Positions 1 to 12,325 are shown, counted from the stretch's first letter. The stretch is 64,000 nucleotides of DNA from Fragum whitleyi (GCA_948146395.1 OX411556.1:29463056-29527055); one strand, 5' to 3'. Notes: generated by a model not told the origin, from the sequence alone. Translations and numbers: made by a program.

Positions 1-318
1 CTCTTTATTTGGTAGAAAATTCAGCATACCTTTCCAAGCAAATAAGAAAGTTTTCGTTATTTTACAGTGACTCCTCCTAGTTGAATGACGCTTAAAGGGC
101 GTTTTTATTGTTAAATTTAATGATTCAGTCATTCAATTGATATCAAATGTTGAAAAGAAGCAAAGTTGTGAAATTTTACCATCTTTATTCGACGTTATTT
201 CCATAAGCAGAATCTTTTGAAAACCGGTATTTTAAACAACGCGCAAAAAGAGCCGTAAAATAAACGAAAACCTACTTCCGGTTTATAGAGTCGGAAGGCC
301 GCTGTCCATTGCCAGATT
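1..318. other. unassigned AT-rich sequence
   Basis: No convincing ORF or repeat is seen. A short stretch near position 20 resembles one near 42378 (ATTCAGCATA followed by CTTTCCA), which may be a shared repeat fragment, but it is too short to call. Confidence 0.3.
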
Positions 319-600
319 AACATCCCATATGATATTTTTTATGATATCACATGGATATTTTAGAACAATAATATATTGCGGGTTTTATTTAGAAACTTGC
401 ATTTCTGTTAGAATCAGCGACGAAAACAAGGCAAATAGAGGGTATCAGATAAATTTAATTCGTACTTAGTGTATTGTATGAAAAAAATATCTAACTCGGT
501 TGTGGGAACTGATAATTGTCTCGGCAGAGCCTCGACAATGATCAACCCCCCCCAACCTCTTTAGATATTTTTTTCATACAAAACACTAAGTACATGTACG
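319..600 (-). mobile_element. hairpin-headed repeat, family A copy 1
   Basis: This copy consists of a hairpin of about 140 bp (461-600) and a non-palindromic tail (319-460). The hairpin arms begin CGTACTTAGTGTATTGTATG and end with the inverted form near 590. The loop carries GTCTCGGCAGAGCCTCGAC. The tail contains CATATGATATTTTTTATG. The same two parts occur in opposite orientation at 1445-1740 and in that orientation again at 26009-26306. No protein is encoded. It looks like a non-autonomous element; the superfamily is unknown. Confidence 0.75.
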
Positions 601-788
601 TATTATAAAAACATCTTAAAGAATACAAAAAGAGATTATCCATACCCTTTACTATTATTATCTACATGTTTAAAATGGAGAGTATATTTTGCTGAATTCG
701 AGAATGTAGGGAACTAAAAGTAATCATTAAATCACTTTGATACCGTCAGAAGTTTTTAAAAAATATTATCTTCTATCTTTTAATCTAA
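601..788. other. unassigned spacer
   Basis: AT-rich sequence between the family A hairpin and the MITE-like copy. Nothing is recognised. Confidence 0.3.
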
Positions 789-1200
789 TACAGTAAAGAA
801 TAACGTGAAATTTACAAAGTGAATGATTTTGGAATGAATTCGGAACTAAACCGAATGAGTGGGAGGAGCAAGTTTTGAATGAATTTTAAGGAGGGTAACA
901 CAATATCGTTCATTATTATAACACGATGAACGCAGTTTTCTATAATTGTCATTTCCCTTTAAAAATATACGTATGTTCATGATCGTTCTATAAATATCTC
1001 CGCGACAGATTTTTTCCTGAACGATTTGAATATTATTGCTGAGTTTTTTTAGTGATATTTAAGCGGTTTTTTTTTAAATGTTTTGAGTGAGTGTTTGAAA
1101 TTAATTAATTAGGTGCTTCAGCTCAATTTCAAGCAAATGATACAGAATAATTTTGATCAGAATGAATAAATGCATCACCAAGCGTAAAGGTGACAATTTA
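789..1200 (+). mobile_element. degenerate family B MITE copy
   Basis: The left end (TACAGTAAAGAATAACGTG) and the following GTGAATGATTTTGGAATGA match the family B copies at 22250 and 59040. The internal stretch around 1075-1110 (TTTTGAGTGAGTGTTTGAAAT) also matches. The right end is too diverged to place, so position 1200 is approximate. The copy lies between two inverted family A copies. Confidence 0.5.
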
Positions 1201-1444
1201 ACCAATATGAAAGCGATTGGGATTACAATTTACTTCGAGCGCAAGCTAAAAATAGCTTGGTACTCAAAGTTGTTTTCATGTGGGTATGGAAGAATCTTTC
1301 AGGCAATGCACGAGTAAGGTGGACACAAATGAAATCAATGAAAATCACGATGATCATTTCGTTTTGTTAATAAATATACGATACATATATATATATCTTT
1401 ATTATAGTCTCATTCATGTACATCATTTACAAACATTTATACAA
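1201..1444. other. unassigned spacer
   Basis: No gene. It includes a short ORF with no recognisable similarity that runs into the family A hairpin and is judged spurious. Confidence 0.3.
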
Positions 1445-1740
1445 CTACGTAGTGTTTTGTATGAAAAAAAAATCTTACGAGTTTGGGAGAATTGAAAATT
1501 GTCGAGGCTCTGCCGAGACAATTATCAATTCCAATAACCGAGTTAGATATTTTTTCATACAATACACTAAGTATGTATCATAGTTATCTTATAACCTCTT
1601 TTTGTGTAGTTTTCGCCAATGTTTCTAACAGAGATGAAAGTTTCTAAAAAAAACCCCGCATTATGTCATTTTTCTAAGAATATCCATGTGATATCATAAA
1701 AAATATCATATGGGATGTTATCACACGGACATTTGTATAG
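1445..1740 (+). mobile_element. hairpin-headed repeat, family A copy 2
   Basis: The hairpin at 1445-1576 has the GTCGAGGCTCTGCCGAGAC loop. It is followed by a tail ending near 1740 that carries ATATCATAAAAAATATCATA. It is the inverted counterpart of the copy at 319-600, so the two hairpins face each other across about 850 bp with tails outward. Confidence 0.75.
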
Positions 1741-2670
1741 TTACAATATAAACAGTGGTATCAACCTTGAAAGAAATGATATTTCGCAGTATTACTGATT
1801 ATGACAATGATTTTTTTGGATGATAAAGGCATTTATATTACTTTCTAAACGTGAAGTACAATGTACTTTCATTTTTTTTATTTCTGAAAAATGGAAGAAC
1901 TTAAAAATTTTGACTTTGAAAACTCAATCAATTATGATAGGAATAGTTTAATGTTTATGATATCAATATATGTAAACACTGCAAAACTTAATAATCAACA
2001 ACAAACCAAATACACAACCATACGACCAAAAAGAAACAAAATAATAGTATGAACGTACGACAGAAATACCATTCGATATATTCAAAACTGTTAGACATCA
2101 AAATATTAATATTGTTTGAAAATATTATATTTAACAATACAATACAATGCAATACAAAAAGTTTATTGAGTTGCACAATTACAATATTTACAGCAAATAT
2201 CAATATGAATTCTAAAAAACAAAGGAGTTTATAGTTCACAAAAGAATAACCTTTATTATATTAACAAATTATATAAGTCAATTTGAGCCCGATGTTGTTT
2301 AACCTTTCCGTACGTATTTCCTAAAACAATGAAAAAGATCAGATACGAAGTAAATACGTATCTGATCGGCTTCTTTGAACTTTCCAAATATATATTTTAT
2401 GCAACTCTAAACATCAACTGAACCACCATCGTCACGTCGAAATATTTATGATTTAGCAAGAAATATGGACAAAAGATCAGCCTGCTCATAGGTGCAGACT
2501 GATCGTAGTCTAAACGACCTCTTTTCATTCTTATACCCATAAAGGTTAGAAAGAAATATATTTCTGAATCGAAAACTTACTTCTAATTTGCGTCTCTAGT
2601 GCTTTTGGCACTTTCATTTTGCCACAATTTGCCGAGTTTTTTTAATCAGCATGACGAGGCTTAATTTGTT
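1741..2670. other. AT-rich sequence with a short palindrome
   Basis: No gene is recognised. Positions 2337-2367 form a short hairpin with 11-bp arms (GATCAGATACG / CGTATCTGATC). The ORFs on both strands near 1988-2239 overlap each other, are low in complexity and are not supported. Confidence 0.35.
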
Positions 2671-2791
2671 TGTTCAGGATGAAAGCGTTTGCGAAGCGTT
2701 TTCGAAATGATACCTCGCTTTGCACGTATGTGCACGTGCAAAGCGGGGTATCATCTCAAAGCGCTCGCAAAACGTTTTTACATCCTGAACA
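2671..2791 (+). repeat. palindromic repeat, family E copy 1
   Basis: A long hairpin. The outer arms are GTTCAGGATG and CATCCTGAAC; the inner arms are GATACCTCGCTTTGCACG and CGTGCAAAGCGGGGTATC, around a few central bases. The same architecture and inner motif recur at 13941-14062, and one arm alone occurs at 28859-28912. The ORF that crosses it is an accident of the palindrome. Confidence 0.8.
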
Positions 2792-3026
2792 CAGAGCTAG
2801 TTTGTCTTCTAGCAAAGCTCATTTCTATTTCTCTTTAAAACAAGCCGAGGTTCCATAATAGGGCATATACGTGTATATTAGAATAGATGAACAAATGTCA
2901 AACTGGCAAACATGCATCATATTAAAATGTATACGTCATCGCACAGCTGTTGCACCTGTCGCTTGAGGATAATTTTATCAGAACTGTAAATAAAGCTTAT
3001 TTCACCAGTTATATTGCTATACTCCG
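2792..3026. other. unassigned sequence
   Basis: Nothing is recognised apart from AT-rich sequence. Confidence 0.3.
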
Positions 3027-3365
3027 TACTACGGAAGCTCTGTCGGGACATTTTGTGTTAATAGTTATGGGGTATTTCTTTTTACTTAAACCTAATTCTT
3101 ATTTGTTATTATTTATTTGTTAACATATTTCCATCGTAAGTATTAACAAATAAGAAATGAAAAAACAAAATGATAAATAAGAATTTACAAAAAATATCTT
3201 TTGACTACGGAAGCCCTGGAGGGACATTTTGTGTTAACAGTTATGACACATGTATTTACTGATTTGAATTAATTTATTTGTTAACAGTTATTAATCGTAA
3301 TTACTAACAAATAAGAAAGGAAAAAAATAATAAGTAAATATAAACAAAAAAAACCCCTTATAACT
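3027..3365 (+). repeat. two-unit tandem duplication, about 176 bp
   Basis: Two diverged units begin CTACGGAAGCTCTGTCGGGA (3029) and CTACGGAAGCCCTGGAGGGA (3205). Both continue into CATTTTGTGTTAA. Each unit also contains an internal inverted repeat (TTATTTGTTAA / TTAACAAATAAG), so each could form its own stem. Confidence 0.75.
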
Positions 3366-5268
3366 ATTGACTGCTATCAATTCCTTGAACTGATAAGATA
3401 AGCCCCTAAAATTGACTTTTTTCAAGAAAAGTTTTCTCCCTCAATTTTGTAGATGCAGTGCAGTTATCGGGAACACAATGTCTTTGAGCTGATTTCATAT
3501 TTTTGCATTGATTAATCCCCCCCACCCACCCACACACACTGACCACACACAAAAGAAGAAAAAAAAAAACAACAAAAAACGAACAAAACAAAACAAAACA
3601 ACCCCCAACAACAACAACAAATAAGAACAAAACAAAACCAAAAAACAAAGAATTAATTTAGCTCTGTAGAGCGTTTCAGCGTTTGTTTATATTTCTTTCT
3701 TTTATTTTAAATATCTGTATAATCCATAATTAAGGGTTTACCGCGATTTGAATTCACAGAAACTGAGTCAATGGACATGAAATTAAAAACTCATACAAAG
3801 TATTCTATTGGACCAAAACTGATATAGTAGCTTTAAAATATTACTAAAGAATGCAAAATAGTTTGGATATGTAGAAAAAAATATCAAAAAGTGTCTTTAA
3901 AGCATGAAAATATGACACATTTACAACATTTTCTATTTGCGTTCAACTAAAGATTCAGTTGCACAATAGATAAAACAAGAAATGTTTACATGTAGAGGAA
4001 AGGCTAAAGAACAATGAAGGAGGCTTAAATTTTGCATAAACATTTCACATAACTCACATTTTGCATCTGAAAATGACCAACTCCAGGAAATAATTTGCAA
4101 ATGGCAGACATAGAGTTTGTTTACATTTACTATTCCCACGCCAATGATATTTCATTCATAAAAAGAAAGTAGACCGCTTCATAACATATGGTGACCAAGT
4201 TAATACTATGTCTGAACATTTCAAGTTGTTGAATTAATTTTTACCTGTTACCTGTGCGTCGGTACCATTAAATTTCACTTTAAAGAGGAAGATGAATATC
4301 AAAACTATATGATCTTTGATTTTTGATTGATATTTGCAAAATAATTAAAAAAAAAAAAAAAAAAAAACCATCAAAATATAGTGGAAATACCTATGGTTCC
4401 TTTTGGTCTCCATAGGTAAGATTATTTGAAAGATTTCTGTTGTAAAAACATCACGTGAAATCTACGTTTAGCGTAAATAAACAAAATTGGCTGATTTTAT
4501 TGATTTAACTCAAATTATTTGGCGTTTCCTTCTGCCTGCATATAAGGAATGATGTAATGAACAGAAAAATGGCAAAAACTACCTTGATCTATCGATTAAG
4601 CTTTTGATTTTCCAGGTTTTTTTCGATTTTCACCTTCTTCGATTTTTCGCGGAAAAACCCAACTACACTTGCGGTTTTTGTTCTTGTGCAAAAAGTAGGC
4701 CCATTTTAATTTAGACTGGCTAATCTGTCCTCATTTATCGATACTAGATCCTAAAGTAAGCATGGACACCATTGGTCCGTTGCTTCCTCTCGTTTCATTG
4801 GTCAAAATGTATTGAGGCCTTTGATTGGTCATCTCACGTACGAGCGTAGCGTGTTTAAACTGAAGAAAGGGAAAGAACGGAATTTATGACTTTCATGGTT
4901 TTTATTGGAGCTTAACAAATAAAGTATAATATGCTAAAGATTTTGAAAACACAGTTTCTACCCAGAATTTTTTTTTTTAATAAGGTTGACTTTTGATATT
5001 CAGATTAGTAATTATTAGAATTTTGAAGAAACTTGACTCTCTCCTCTATTCTTCTTTCTCTCCCTATTTCCCTCTCAAAATTAATGAAACGCATAGTTTC
5101 TAATCCCCAAAACTTAGCTCTTCGTTGTGTCAAGCGGAAAACGGTTTTGATAAAAGATAATTTATTACTGCATTTTCAAACATTATTTATGATCAAGACA
5201 ACAGGCTTAAACGCTTGAAATACCGGATAATAAGATGACATTTGATAACAGTCAATTTAATCCTAAAA
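3366..5268. other. unassigned sequence with low-complexity tracts
   Basis: No gene is recognised. It holds an A/C-rich low-complexity run at about 3515-3655, a poly(A) tract at about 4347-4366, and AT-rich DNA. The minus-strand ORF at 3406-3648 is a translation of the A/C-rich run. Confidence 0.35.
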
Positions 5269-5366
5269 AAACCTGTTGTTAATAAAGTGTTTTATAAAAA
5301 GAGTACAGAGTTTATATAAACCTATTGTTAATAAAGTGTTTTATAAAAAGAGTACAGAGTATATAT
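5269..5366 (+). repeat. 49-bp tandem duplication
   Basis: Two nearly identical 49-bp units start at 5269 and 5318. Both contain GTTAATAAAGTGTTTTATAA and GAGTACAGAG. Their high identity suggests a recent duplication. Confidence 0.85.
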
Positions 5367-6476
5367 TTAGAGTGCATATATTATCATACGGAAAAGGTGT
5401 CCTCCAGGGAGTTGTATTAAGTGTCCTTCAATTATACAGAAGAAAATGGGAAACATTAACGAAATTAAGGGTTACTTTTTTCCATTTTGAAAAAGTACAA
5501 ATTAACGTTTTTTGAATTGCCTCACCCTTTTAAACCTGTACTCTCTAAATAAATTTCTGGCGTTATAGAGAATATACCAATTAGATATGTAAAACATTCA
5601 ATCTCTGCGAGCCTCCTTTTTGAATGACTCAACCATACCTGTCTTTGAATGTGGTCTCATTATTCGGTCATAAACTATTTACAACAGATAGCGAGCCGCT
5701 GGGCAGCATGCCAATGTGTGGGTAGATCAGGTGACCTTGTTCTGTTAGGAATGTATACATACAAGAGGTAAATAAAGGCGCCCACAGAGCGGTGAGCGGG
5801 GAGAGACTTCTTTGGAAGATAAGAAGACAGACAAATTTTAGTTAAACGTTTATTAAAGAAGTGTGGTGTAGTAAATTTGACTTTGATTCATTTCACCAAT
5901 ATAAATATTGGTGTCACAGTCTTTCTTTATACGATTTGCTGCAAAATATAAAGTATGATTATGACCACATTATTATCAACATGTTCTTCACAATTCCTTG
6001 TTAATAGTAGGGCAAAATTTCACAATAGAGTTTGTGATGGTATCTCCTTTGTTCAATTGAAATTACTCAAAGGCTGAAGCTCAATTAAAGAAGTCATATT
6101 TTCATTCTGATGTATGAAATCCCAATATTTTATTCGTGTTTGAATTGAAGTGGTAGATTTCGCAAACGAAACGTCAAAAAAGGGCCACCCACACTTGGAT
6201 TGTCTTTTGAACTCAATAACAATGATACAATATAATTAAAAGTAATTTTCAAGCGCAAATTTTGCTTATCATAATATCTTTTTTTCAATCTATTACCATG
6301 AAAAAATATGTTTTCAGGATTTTTGAAAGTAAAATAATGATTTTGTCTGTCCGTCTACATGAAACTCCTGGCCTATTACAACTTATTGTTTCTATAATAA
6401 GGGAAAAGTGAAGTGTCTTTCTCAAAATAGGTACCAATTTGCATCGAATCAAAAGAGGATGATTTTAAAGGAGCCG

Positions 6477-6510
<34 letters not shown>

Positions 6511-8100
6511 TATCGAGTATTTCTATAAAATTAATTATGTTTGTGTAATTCACTCGTAAAGTATATTAGAATGAGTGTGTCCTATCTTTGTTTGTGAACC
6601 TTTTGACAAGATATTGAAAATCGCCTATAACTTTTCATGGATGAACCCTGTACTGTCTAATTCGGACCAATCAAATCATGGATTATTTAACGAAATCGTT
6701 GCGTTTTTCACGAGATATAACAAGTAAATAGCGAGTTATGAACGGTAAAAAATACGTGATATTTTAGTTTAAAATTGGGAACCGTCGATATGAAAACACG
6801 CATATCCAACAAAAGAAAATTGGTCATTTATTGTGTCAAAAGTTTAGTATAAAAACACAAGTTTTTAGTATATGTGTACATATTCTTACTACTTAGCAGC
6901 CTTAAGAGTGGAAAATGCGAAAAATTATCATTTACTAAGTAGACAAAAGCATCATTCTGGAACCATTTTATAGTCTAAAATTAATTTGGATTAAGCTAGA
7001 ATTAAGATATTACTACATACAAAAGATTTTACCAACGTATTATTGTGTAATTGGTGAAAACACCGGTCCTTATACAAGGCAATCGGACTATAATAATAAC
7101 ACATTTATATGAATAAGGGTATTGGTCTTTAATTTGAAACAAACCTTTATAGATGTAATGTGAGAGACTGAAAAAAGTAAATTGAGGTGTATTTGTATTG
7201 AAATAAACCAAAAAATAAAATAAAATTTAATTTGTGATCTTATTAAAAAAAAGATGTATGAAATGTATAAATCGAGCCATTAATTGTATATATTCTTATA
7301 TGACATAAAAAAAATAATTTTTGCTTTTTCTGACCAAATGAGTAAAAGTTTTGGTATTGACTGGTTTTAGCGAATTTGGGGTCGTTTTGACTTTGGGCCG
7401 TTTTGACTTCAGGCTGTTTTAACTTGCTCTCAAATAAGTATGAAAGGTCCCACTCTATTTTTTTTTAGAGGAGTGATATTTTTATCTCTTTTTCGGTGAA
7501 GCGGTTCATAACAAATTTCCCACGGCAGTTTTTTTATTTGACAGCTGAGAAAAACAGAACAATAGCAAGGATTTCTAAGTAGAAATCAAGGTAAATTTAG
7601 TCTCATTTTATAAGTAGAAATGCCCAAGAGTGATAATGGACGGTCACCTTTGGCTTTCAAGGAATACGATCGTTGCAATTCCTTAAAACATCTTTGTTTA
7701 CATGTTTTGTTGTTGTAAAAAAAGGCTGCCATGTTTCCTTGAAAATAAACACGTGTCTTTCAACGCCGAAATATCTTACCCACAGGCATTTTAGCCAAAA
7801 GTAAGCCTCGTTGATTGTACTCTGGATATTCCAGTTGACGTCTGCAAGTTTTTGTCCCAAATGCATCGGTACATTTTTCAAATGGGTGCAAATGCGAAAG
7901 TGCAATGTGGAACTCTGTTTTCAGCTATTAAAGCATTCTTTGCAAATATTTTTATCAAAAACATCTTCATTTCCCCTTTTTAATACATTTTATAACATAT
8001 TCAGTTGACTTTGCATAAAGAAAAGCCTTAATTTTGCATATAAAATTTTGGCCAAAAATACAAATGGCCTCCATTTATATTTGCGGCGAACCCTTAATGC
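5367..8100. other. unassigned sequence with a poly(T) tract
   Basis: No gene or long repeat is recognised. There is a poly(T) run of about 25 bases at 6477-6501. At about 7370-7425 there are short imperfect direct repeats of a CGTTTTGACTT-like motif. Small overlapping ORFs on both strands near 7657-8008 show no recognisable domain. Confidence 0.35.
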
Positions 8101-8451
8101 ACTGGCAGGGCGGAGCCTAAGTAACGGGTCGTTGCACTTAAGGTTAATGTAAATCAGCTTTTATTAAAATAACGTACTTCTAAAGAGAGTCGATATAAAT
8201 AACTAGATACCTTTAATCGTCGATTGGTATCCAAAACCCTCGTAACTTCAGCTGAATCAAGCGAGTTACGAGGGTTTGGTAACCAAACGATGAAATGTGT
8301 TCACTCCCTCTAAGCACGTGAATCCTCTAGGTTTAAGGATACAGTTATTTGCATGCGTTCACGATTATTGTCGACTTACTTTTCAATGAACCCAAACTAT
8401 TAAAAAGTTAACTCGCCAAATTACGTCACGACTAAGCCCCGCCCTGCCAGT
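8101..8451 (+). mobile_element. palindromic TIR element G, full copy
   Basis: The terminal inverted repeats are ACTGGCAGGGCGGAGCC on the left and, read inward from the right, ACTGGCAGGGCGGGGC. A central palindrome at 8222-8289 has arms ACCCTCGTAACTT and GAGTTACGAGGGT around TTCAGCTGAA. No transposase ORF is present, so it is a non-autonomous element of about 350 bp. No clear target duplication was found. One arm alone recurs at 18477-18628. Confidence 0.75.
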
Positions 8452-9035
8452 TCATTTATATCGCAGAATATCAAGAGCGAAAGATAGTGGAATAAATTGG
8501 GAATATATTTTAGATGTGCATGTACACATGTGATATAGGTAGACTAGCGATCTGTAACGCAGAGGTTTATGAATGAATATGGTATGGTGTCAGATGTCCA
8601 GGAAATGCTATTAAATAGAGGATATTGAATAAGAGGTCAAGAAATACCAAATTTACTAGACGAGTCATCTATAATCAGATAAATCTATGCCAAGGTTATA
8701 TCTGTTTTACAGGACAAGTTTAATTCGTTTGGTATTTCTATAAGCACAAATTTGATATAACCTCATATGACCCGATTTTTTTTAATAAAACGAGGAAATT
8801 GGATCAATATGTCGATTCGAGTTATTACGCAAAACATATAACGTCGTTTGCGTAAACACGTTAACCAATACATTTGACGTAATTTTCACAACGAAAATAT
8901 AGACGTTGCTATCCGCTGTGAGCTCATTTGCATAGCTATCCCACTATTGAAATAAGACCTGTGTAATATCCTAAATATTTAATGGCGTTATTGCACTCCA
9001 TATAGGGCATACATGTACAATGAAATAAGACTCCA
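8452..9035. other. unassigned sequence
   Basis: Nothing is recognised beyond a small inverted pair near 8825-8860 (TTACGCAAA / TTTGCGTAA). Confidence 0.3.
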
Positions 9036-9250
9036 CATCCATGTCGCTTGTCTGCTTGTTTGCTGTAGGATTACGATGCGTCGACAACGCAAAACGAATG
9101 AAAAAATTCCAGAATGTTTTACTTCCATTGCCAAGTTGTTTCTGCATCCATGTCTCTGGTTCCGCATGTTTGCTGCACTCTATACTTTGACAACGCGAGC
9201 CGAATGAACAAAGCTTTGTGTTAAACGCCTTGTGTCAAGTGGCCAGCGTC
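9036..9250 (+). repeat. two diverged direct repeat units, about 110 bp
   Basis: Two units begin with CCATGTC and share GTTTGCTG and a GACAACGC...CGAATGAA core (about 9075 and about 9188). A third partial match (AACGCGAGCCGAATGAACAA) occurs at about 9711. It is a decayed repeat of unknown type. Confidence 0.5.
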
Positions 9251-9991
9251 ATTTAGCATGATCTACTATCTTTCCAACTGAAAAAATAGCAGTTTTTTCA
9301 TTTTTTCGTCAAGTTTCAATCCAGATTTTGCTTCTTCCCCCCTTCGTCTGCCAGGTCTAGACCAACAGGGTATACGTTCCTCGATTCGTTCTCGTGGGCT
9401 CTTGCGCACATAAACATAAATATTTCTTAAAAGAGCTAAAATCAAAAGGCAAAGAAATTTTATTGTTTAAATGTTATTCCCTGTAATTTTCACGATCGAT
9501 CGTGTTTCTCTTTCAATCCAGCTTGCTCTAAAATCCGTAACCTCCGGTATTCTTCTACTCTAAATTTGGTGTTTTTTGTACTATAAATATAGTTAGTTCT
9601 ACAACAAATATCCGTTTGACGTCTTGTTTCTTCAAACATCTTTTTCTGTAATGTTAATCGTCCTTCTTTTGTCACGATTAAGTCTGCAAAGCTGTATATC
9701 TGACCGTGATAACGCGAGCCGAATGAACAAAACTGAGATCTGACGCCTTGTTACAGAGGGCCTGCGTTATTTGGCCAGGATTGTTAAATGCTTCTCTGGA
9801 AACAGGTTGATGTCTTCTGAAGCTAAAACTTTTTTCTAGTGGTCCTATCTGAACAACATGAACAAACGTCTGATGGCATTTTCACATATACTCTACTGAA
9901 AATTGATAAGTTATTTTTTCAGAAATGTGTTATTTTTTACCTGAGATTGCAATACGTATAATAACTGTAGGTCTCAGTAAAGTATACTATA
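9251..9991. other. unassigned sequence with one more repeat fragment
   Basis: It holds the third copy of the AACGCGAGCCGAATGAACAA fragment (about 9711-9790). The minus-strand ORF at 9490-9675 has no recognisable domain. Confidence 0.3.
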
Positions 9992-11220
9992 GGGTTAATT
10001 CACATTTTTTCGGACGTTAACATTTGCAGCGACCCGAAAAATGGTTTAACGCCCAAGTGCGAAGTACAAGGGCGTTAAAGCATTTTGAAGGTCTCTGCAA
10101 ATGTTAACGCCCGAAAAAACGTGAATTGACGCTTTCATTGCATAAAAAGATAGATAAGAGTATGAATTCCAACAAAATTGCGAAATGATTTCATAGAAAC
10201 GATATATAACCAGTTACAAACCTACTTATATGCCGCCATGCATGCATTACACCGTCCATCTTGTTTATACCGAAGTTGCTTGGTAAATTTATGACGTCAC
10301 GCAGTTCAACACGGGATTTAGAGCAACGTCTTTAGGTATGCTCCATAACAATCTTTGACAAGGAAACTGATATAGTGCATAGGCTCTGATCGAGAATATT
10401 TAAATTAAAAAAAGCCGGGCGTAAACGGCACGTGAATTTGCTGATTAATCCACGTTTTCTCTCGTTAAAGCCCGGGTTTTGTCCGTTTACGTATACCTTT
10501 AACGACCCGAAAACAAACATTTTATGCAATAAAGTGTATTAAAGAATTGAACAGTTCAAAGGAATCATATATATCCTACGAAAAAATAATATTTGAAAAA
10601 ATGTGTTGAATTCAACATGGATCAACAACATGTCACATTAAGATATGTTATTCAACAAAATGTATGTTTTCGGGTCGTTACAGATATACATAAAAAGGCA
10701 AAAACCAGGCGTTAACGGGGGAAAACGTGGATTAATCAGTAAATTCACGTGTCGTTACCGCCCGGCCTTTTACTTAAATATCCTCGATCTGAGTCTAAGA
10801 CAATTTTAATGATAATGCAATATTTGTTTGTTAAAAAAGAAATAAGTAAAATGCGTTAAAATTTATTCATGTATATTTTTTATATCACGCATAACTAAAA
10901 TATTTGATCTTATAACGTCGTTGAATTTTGTGACGTCATTCATTTACAAAGCAACGTCAGTATAAGTAAAAATGACGGCCTAATGCACAACGCATTTTCC
11001 CGGTATATTCGTAGTTTTGGAACTAGTTTAATAGTTTTCTGTGAATTATTTCACAATCTCTGTTTGAATTAATACTCAAGGCTTCCCTTTTATGCAGTAT
11101 AGCGTCGATTCTCGTTTTTCGGGCGATAACATTTGCACATACCCTCAAAATTCGCACTTTGGCGTAAAACCATTTTTCAGCCCCGAAATGTTAACGCCCT
11201 CGAAAACGTGAGTTAATCCC
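9992..11220. mobile_element. 1.23-kb hierarchical palindrome
   Basis: The region reads as one imperfect palindrome centred near 10606, where GTTGAATTCAAC is itself a perfect palindrome. The ends are GGGTTAATTCAC and GTGAGTTAATCCC. Arm matches can be followed nearly throughout: the outer GGGCGTTAAC-type stretches, a GACGTCA-containing stretch (about 10289 against about 10933), and the inner GCCGGGCGT / ATTAATCCACGTTTT stretch (about 10415 against about 10765). Each arm also holds two smaller hairpins made of the same module (GTGAATT plus GGGCGTTAAC). No transposase ORF is seen; the ORF at 10332-10529 is a by-product. It is probably a foldback-type non-autonomous element. Confidence 0.8.
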
Positions 11221-11694
11221 ATTTAATCAAATAAGACGGAAGACTAATTTTATAGCTTAAGAAAATCCAATTAATTTGTAAAATATCGAATCTTGAATGT
11301 CGATATAATCCGAATCGTACCTTTTCACATTTATCGTCAAATCAATATACACATGTACATTTTATATGTTTCTTTTTTTTCTCAGGAAAAGAAGGATGTA
11401 GGTGTTTCTTAATATATAAAAAATATCATGACTATAAAATTTTCATTTTCCCTAAAACAAAGAGCCCACAATGTGTTCATTTTCTCAGCTGCTCTTCAGA
11501 TCGATACATATTATAAATTTTAATCGGTGGGTTGATAGTACTTATCTATAATATCATTATAAACGAGTGCACCCTTATTATTGAGGTGATAAACGGGAGC
11601 AACACTTACGTTATTTGTATTTGTCATACATGTAATCCATTTATCGGTTATGGGCCAGCAAAACTTTATAATGTTTTTACAAGAGACAATAGGA
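11221..11694. other. unassigned sequence
   Basis: AT-rich sequence with no recognisable gene. Overlapping opposite-strand ORFs near 11520-11771 run into the hairpin that follows and are not supported. Confidence 0.3.
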
Positions 11695-11777
11695 GATATC
11701 GAAGGCTCAGTGCGAAACAGTTGTAACTCCCTATATGTATAGGCAGTTACAACTATTTCGCACTGGGTCAACGATAT
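11695..11777. repeat. short palindrome, family C copy 1
   Basis: A near-perfect hairpin of about 80 bp. The left arm is AGGCTCAGTGCGAAACAG then TTGTAACTCCCTATA; the right arm is the inverted form ending GCACTGGGTC. GATATC and GATATT lie at its edges. It is one of four copies, all between 11.7 and 17.1 kb. Confidence 0.85.
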
Positions 11778-12325
11778 TTTATTGTTTTAAGCTTAAAATG
11801 TTTGGGATTTTTGTCATGACGTATTACAACACGTAATATGAAATATTATGAAATTGCAATTTAGATATTTCTAATTCAAAACTGAGTGGGAAAAAAACGA
11901 TAACAAATTTAGATAAGACATTTAAAAAACTTCCTAGAGAAGTAAGTAAGGATTCCTAATTGTTGCACTGTTAGAATTGACAAATATTTTTTTTTTCCTG
12001 AAAAGTTAAAACAAAAACACCATTTTCAACGACAAAATAAGCTATTTATATATAAATGAACGCTAATTTAAATCAATTGGAAAATAAATGTATTACATAA
12101 GATTAGGAAAGAATGCCCTTAATAATTCCAGAAAAGTGATGACTAGTCTTTGGGTCTTTTGTTCGAGTTCATTTGAACGAAACTTTACTTTAAAGATTAC
12201 GTAATGCCCCGACTAATTTTTCTTTTATTTGTATAAAATCAATGAAATGAAGGCGAACTTTTAGTCTTTCCATCAGGATGTTTCAGACGACAAATTCAAG
12301 GGGTGATTATTTCTTAACATAAGAC
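11778..12325. other. unassigned sequence
   Basis: AT-rich. Nothing is recognised until the target duplication of the hAT-like element at 12318-12325. Confidence 0.3.

Noticed and set aside
3406..3648. Hydrophobic minus-strand ORF
   Set aside because: It comes from an A/C-rich low-complexity tract with no domain.
10332..10529. 65-codon minus-strand ORF
   Set aside because: It lies in one arm of the large palindrome and has no domain.
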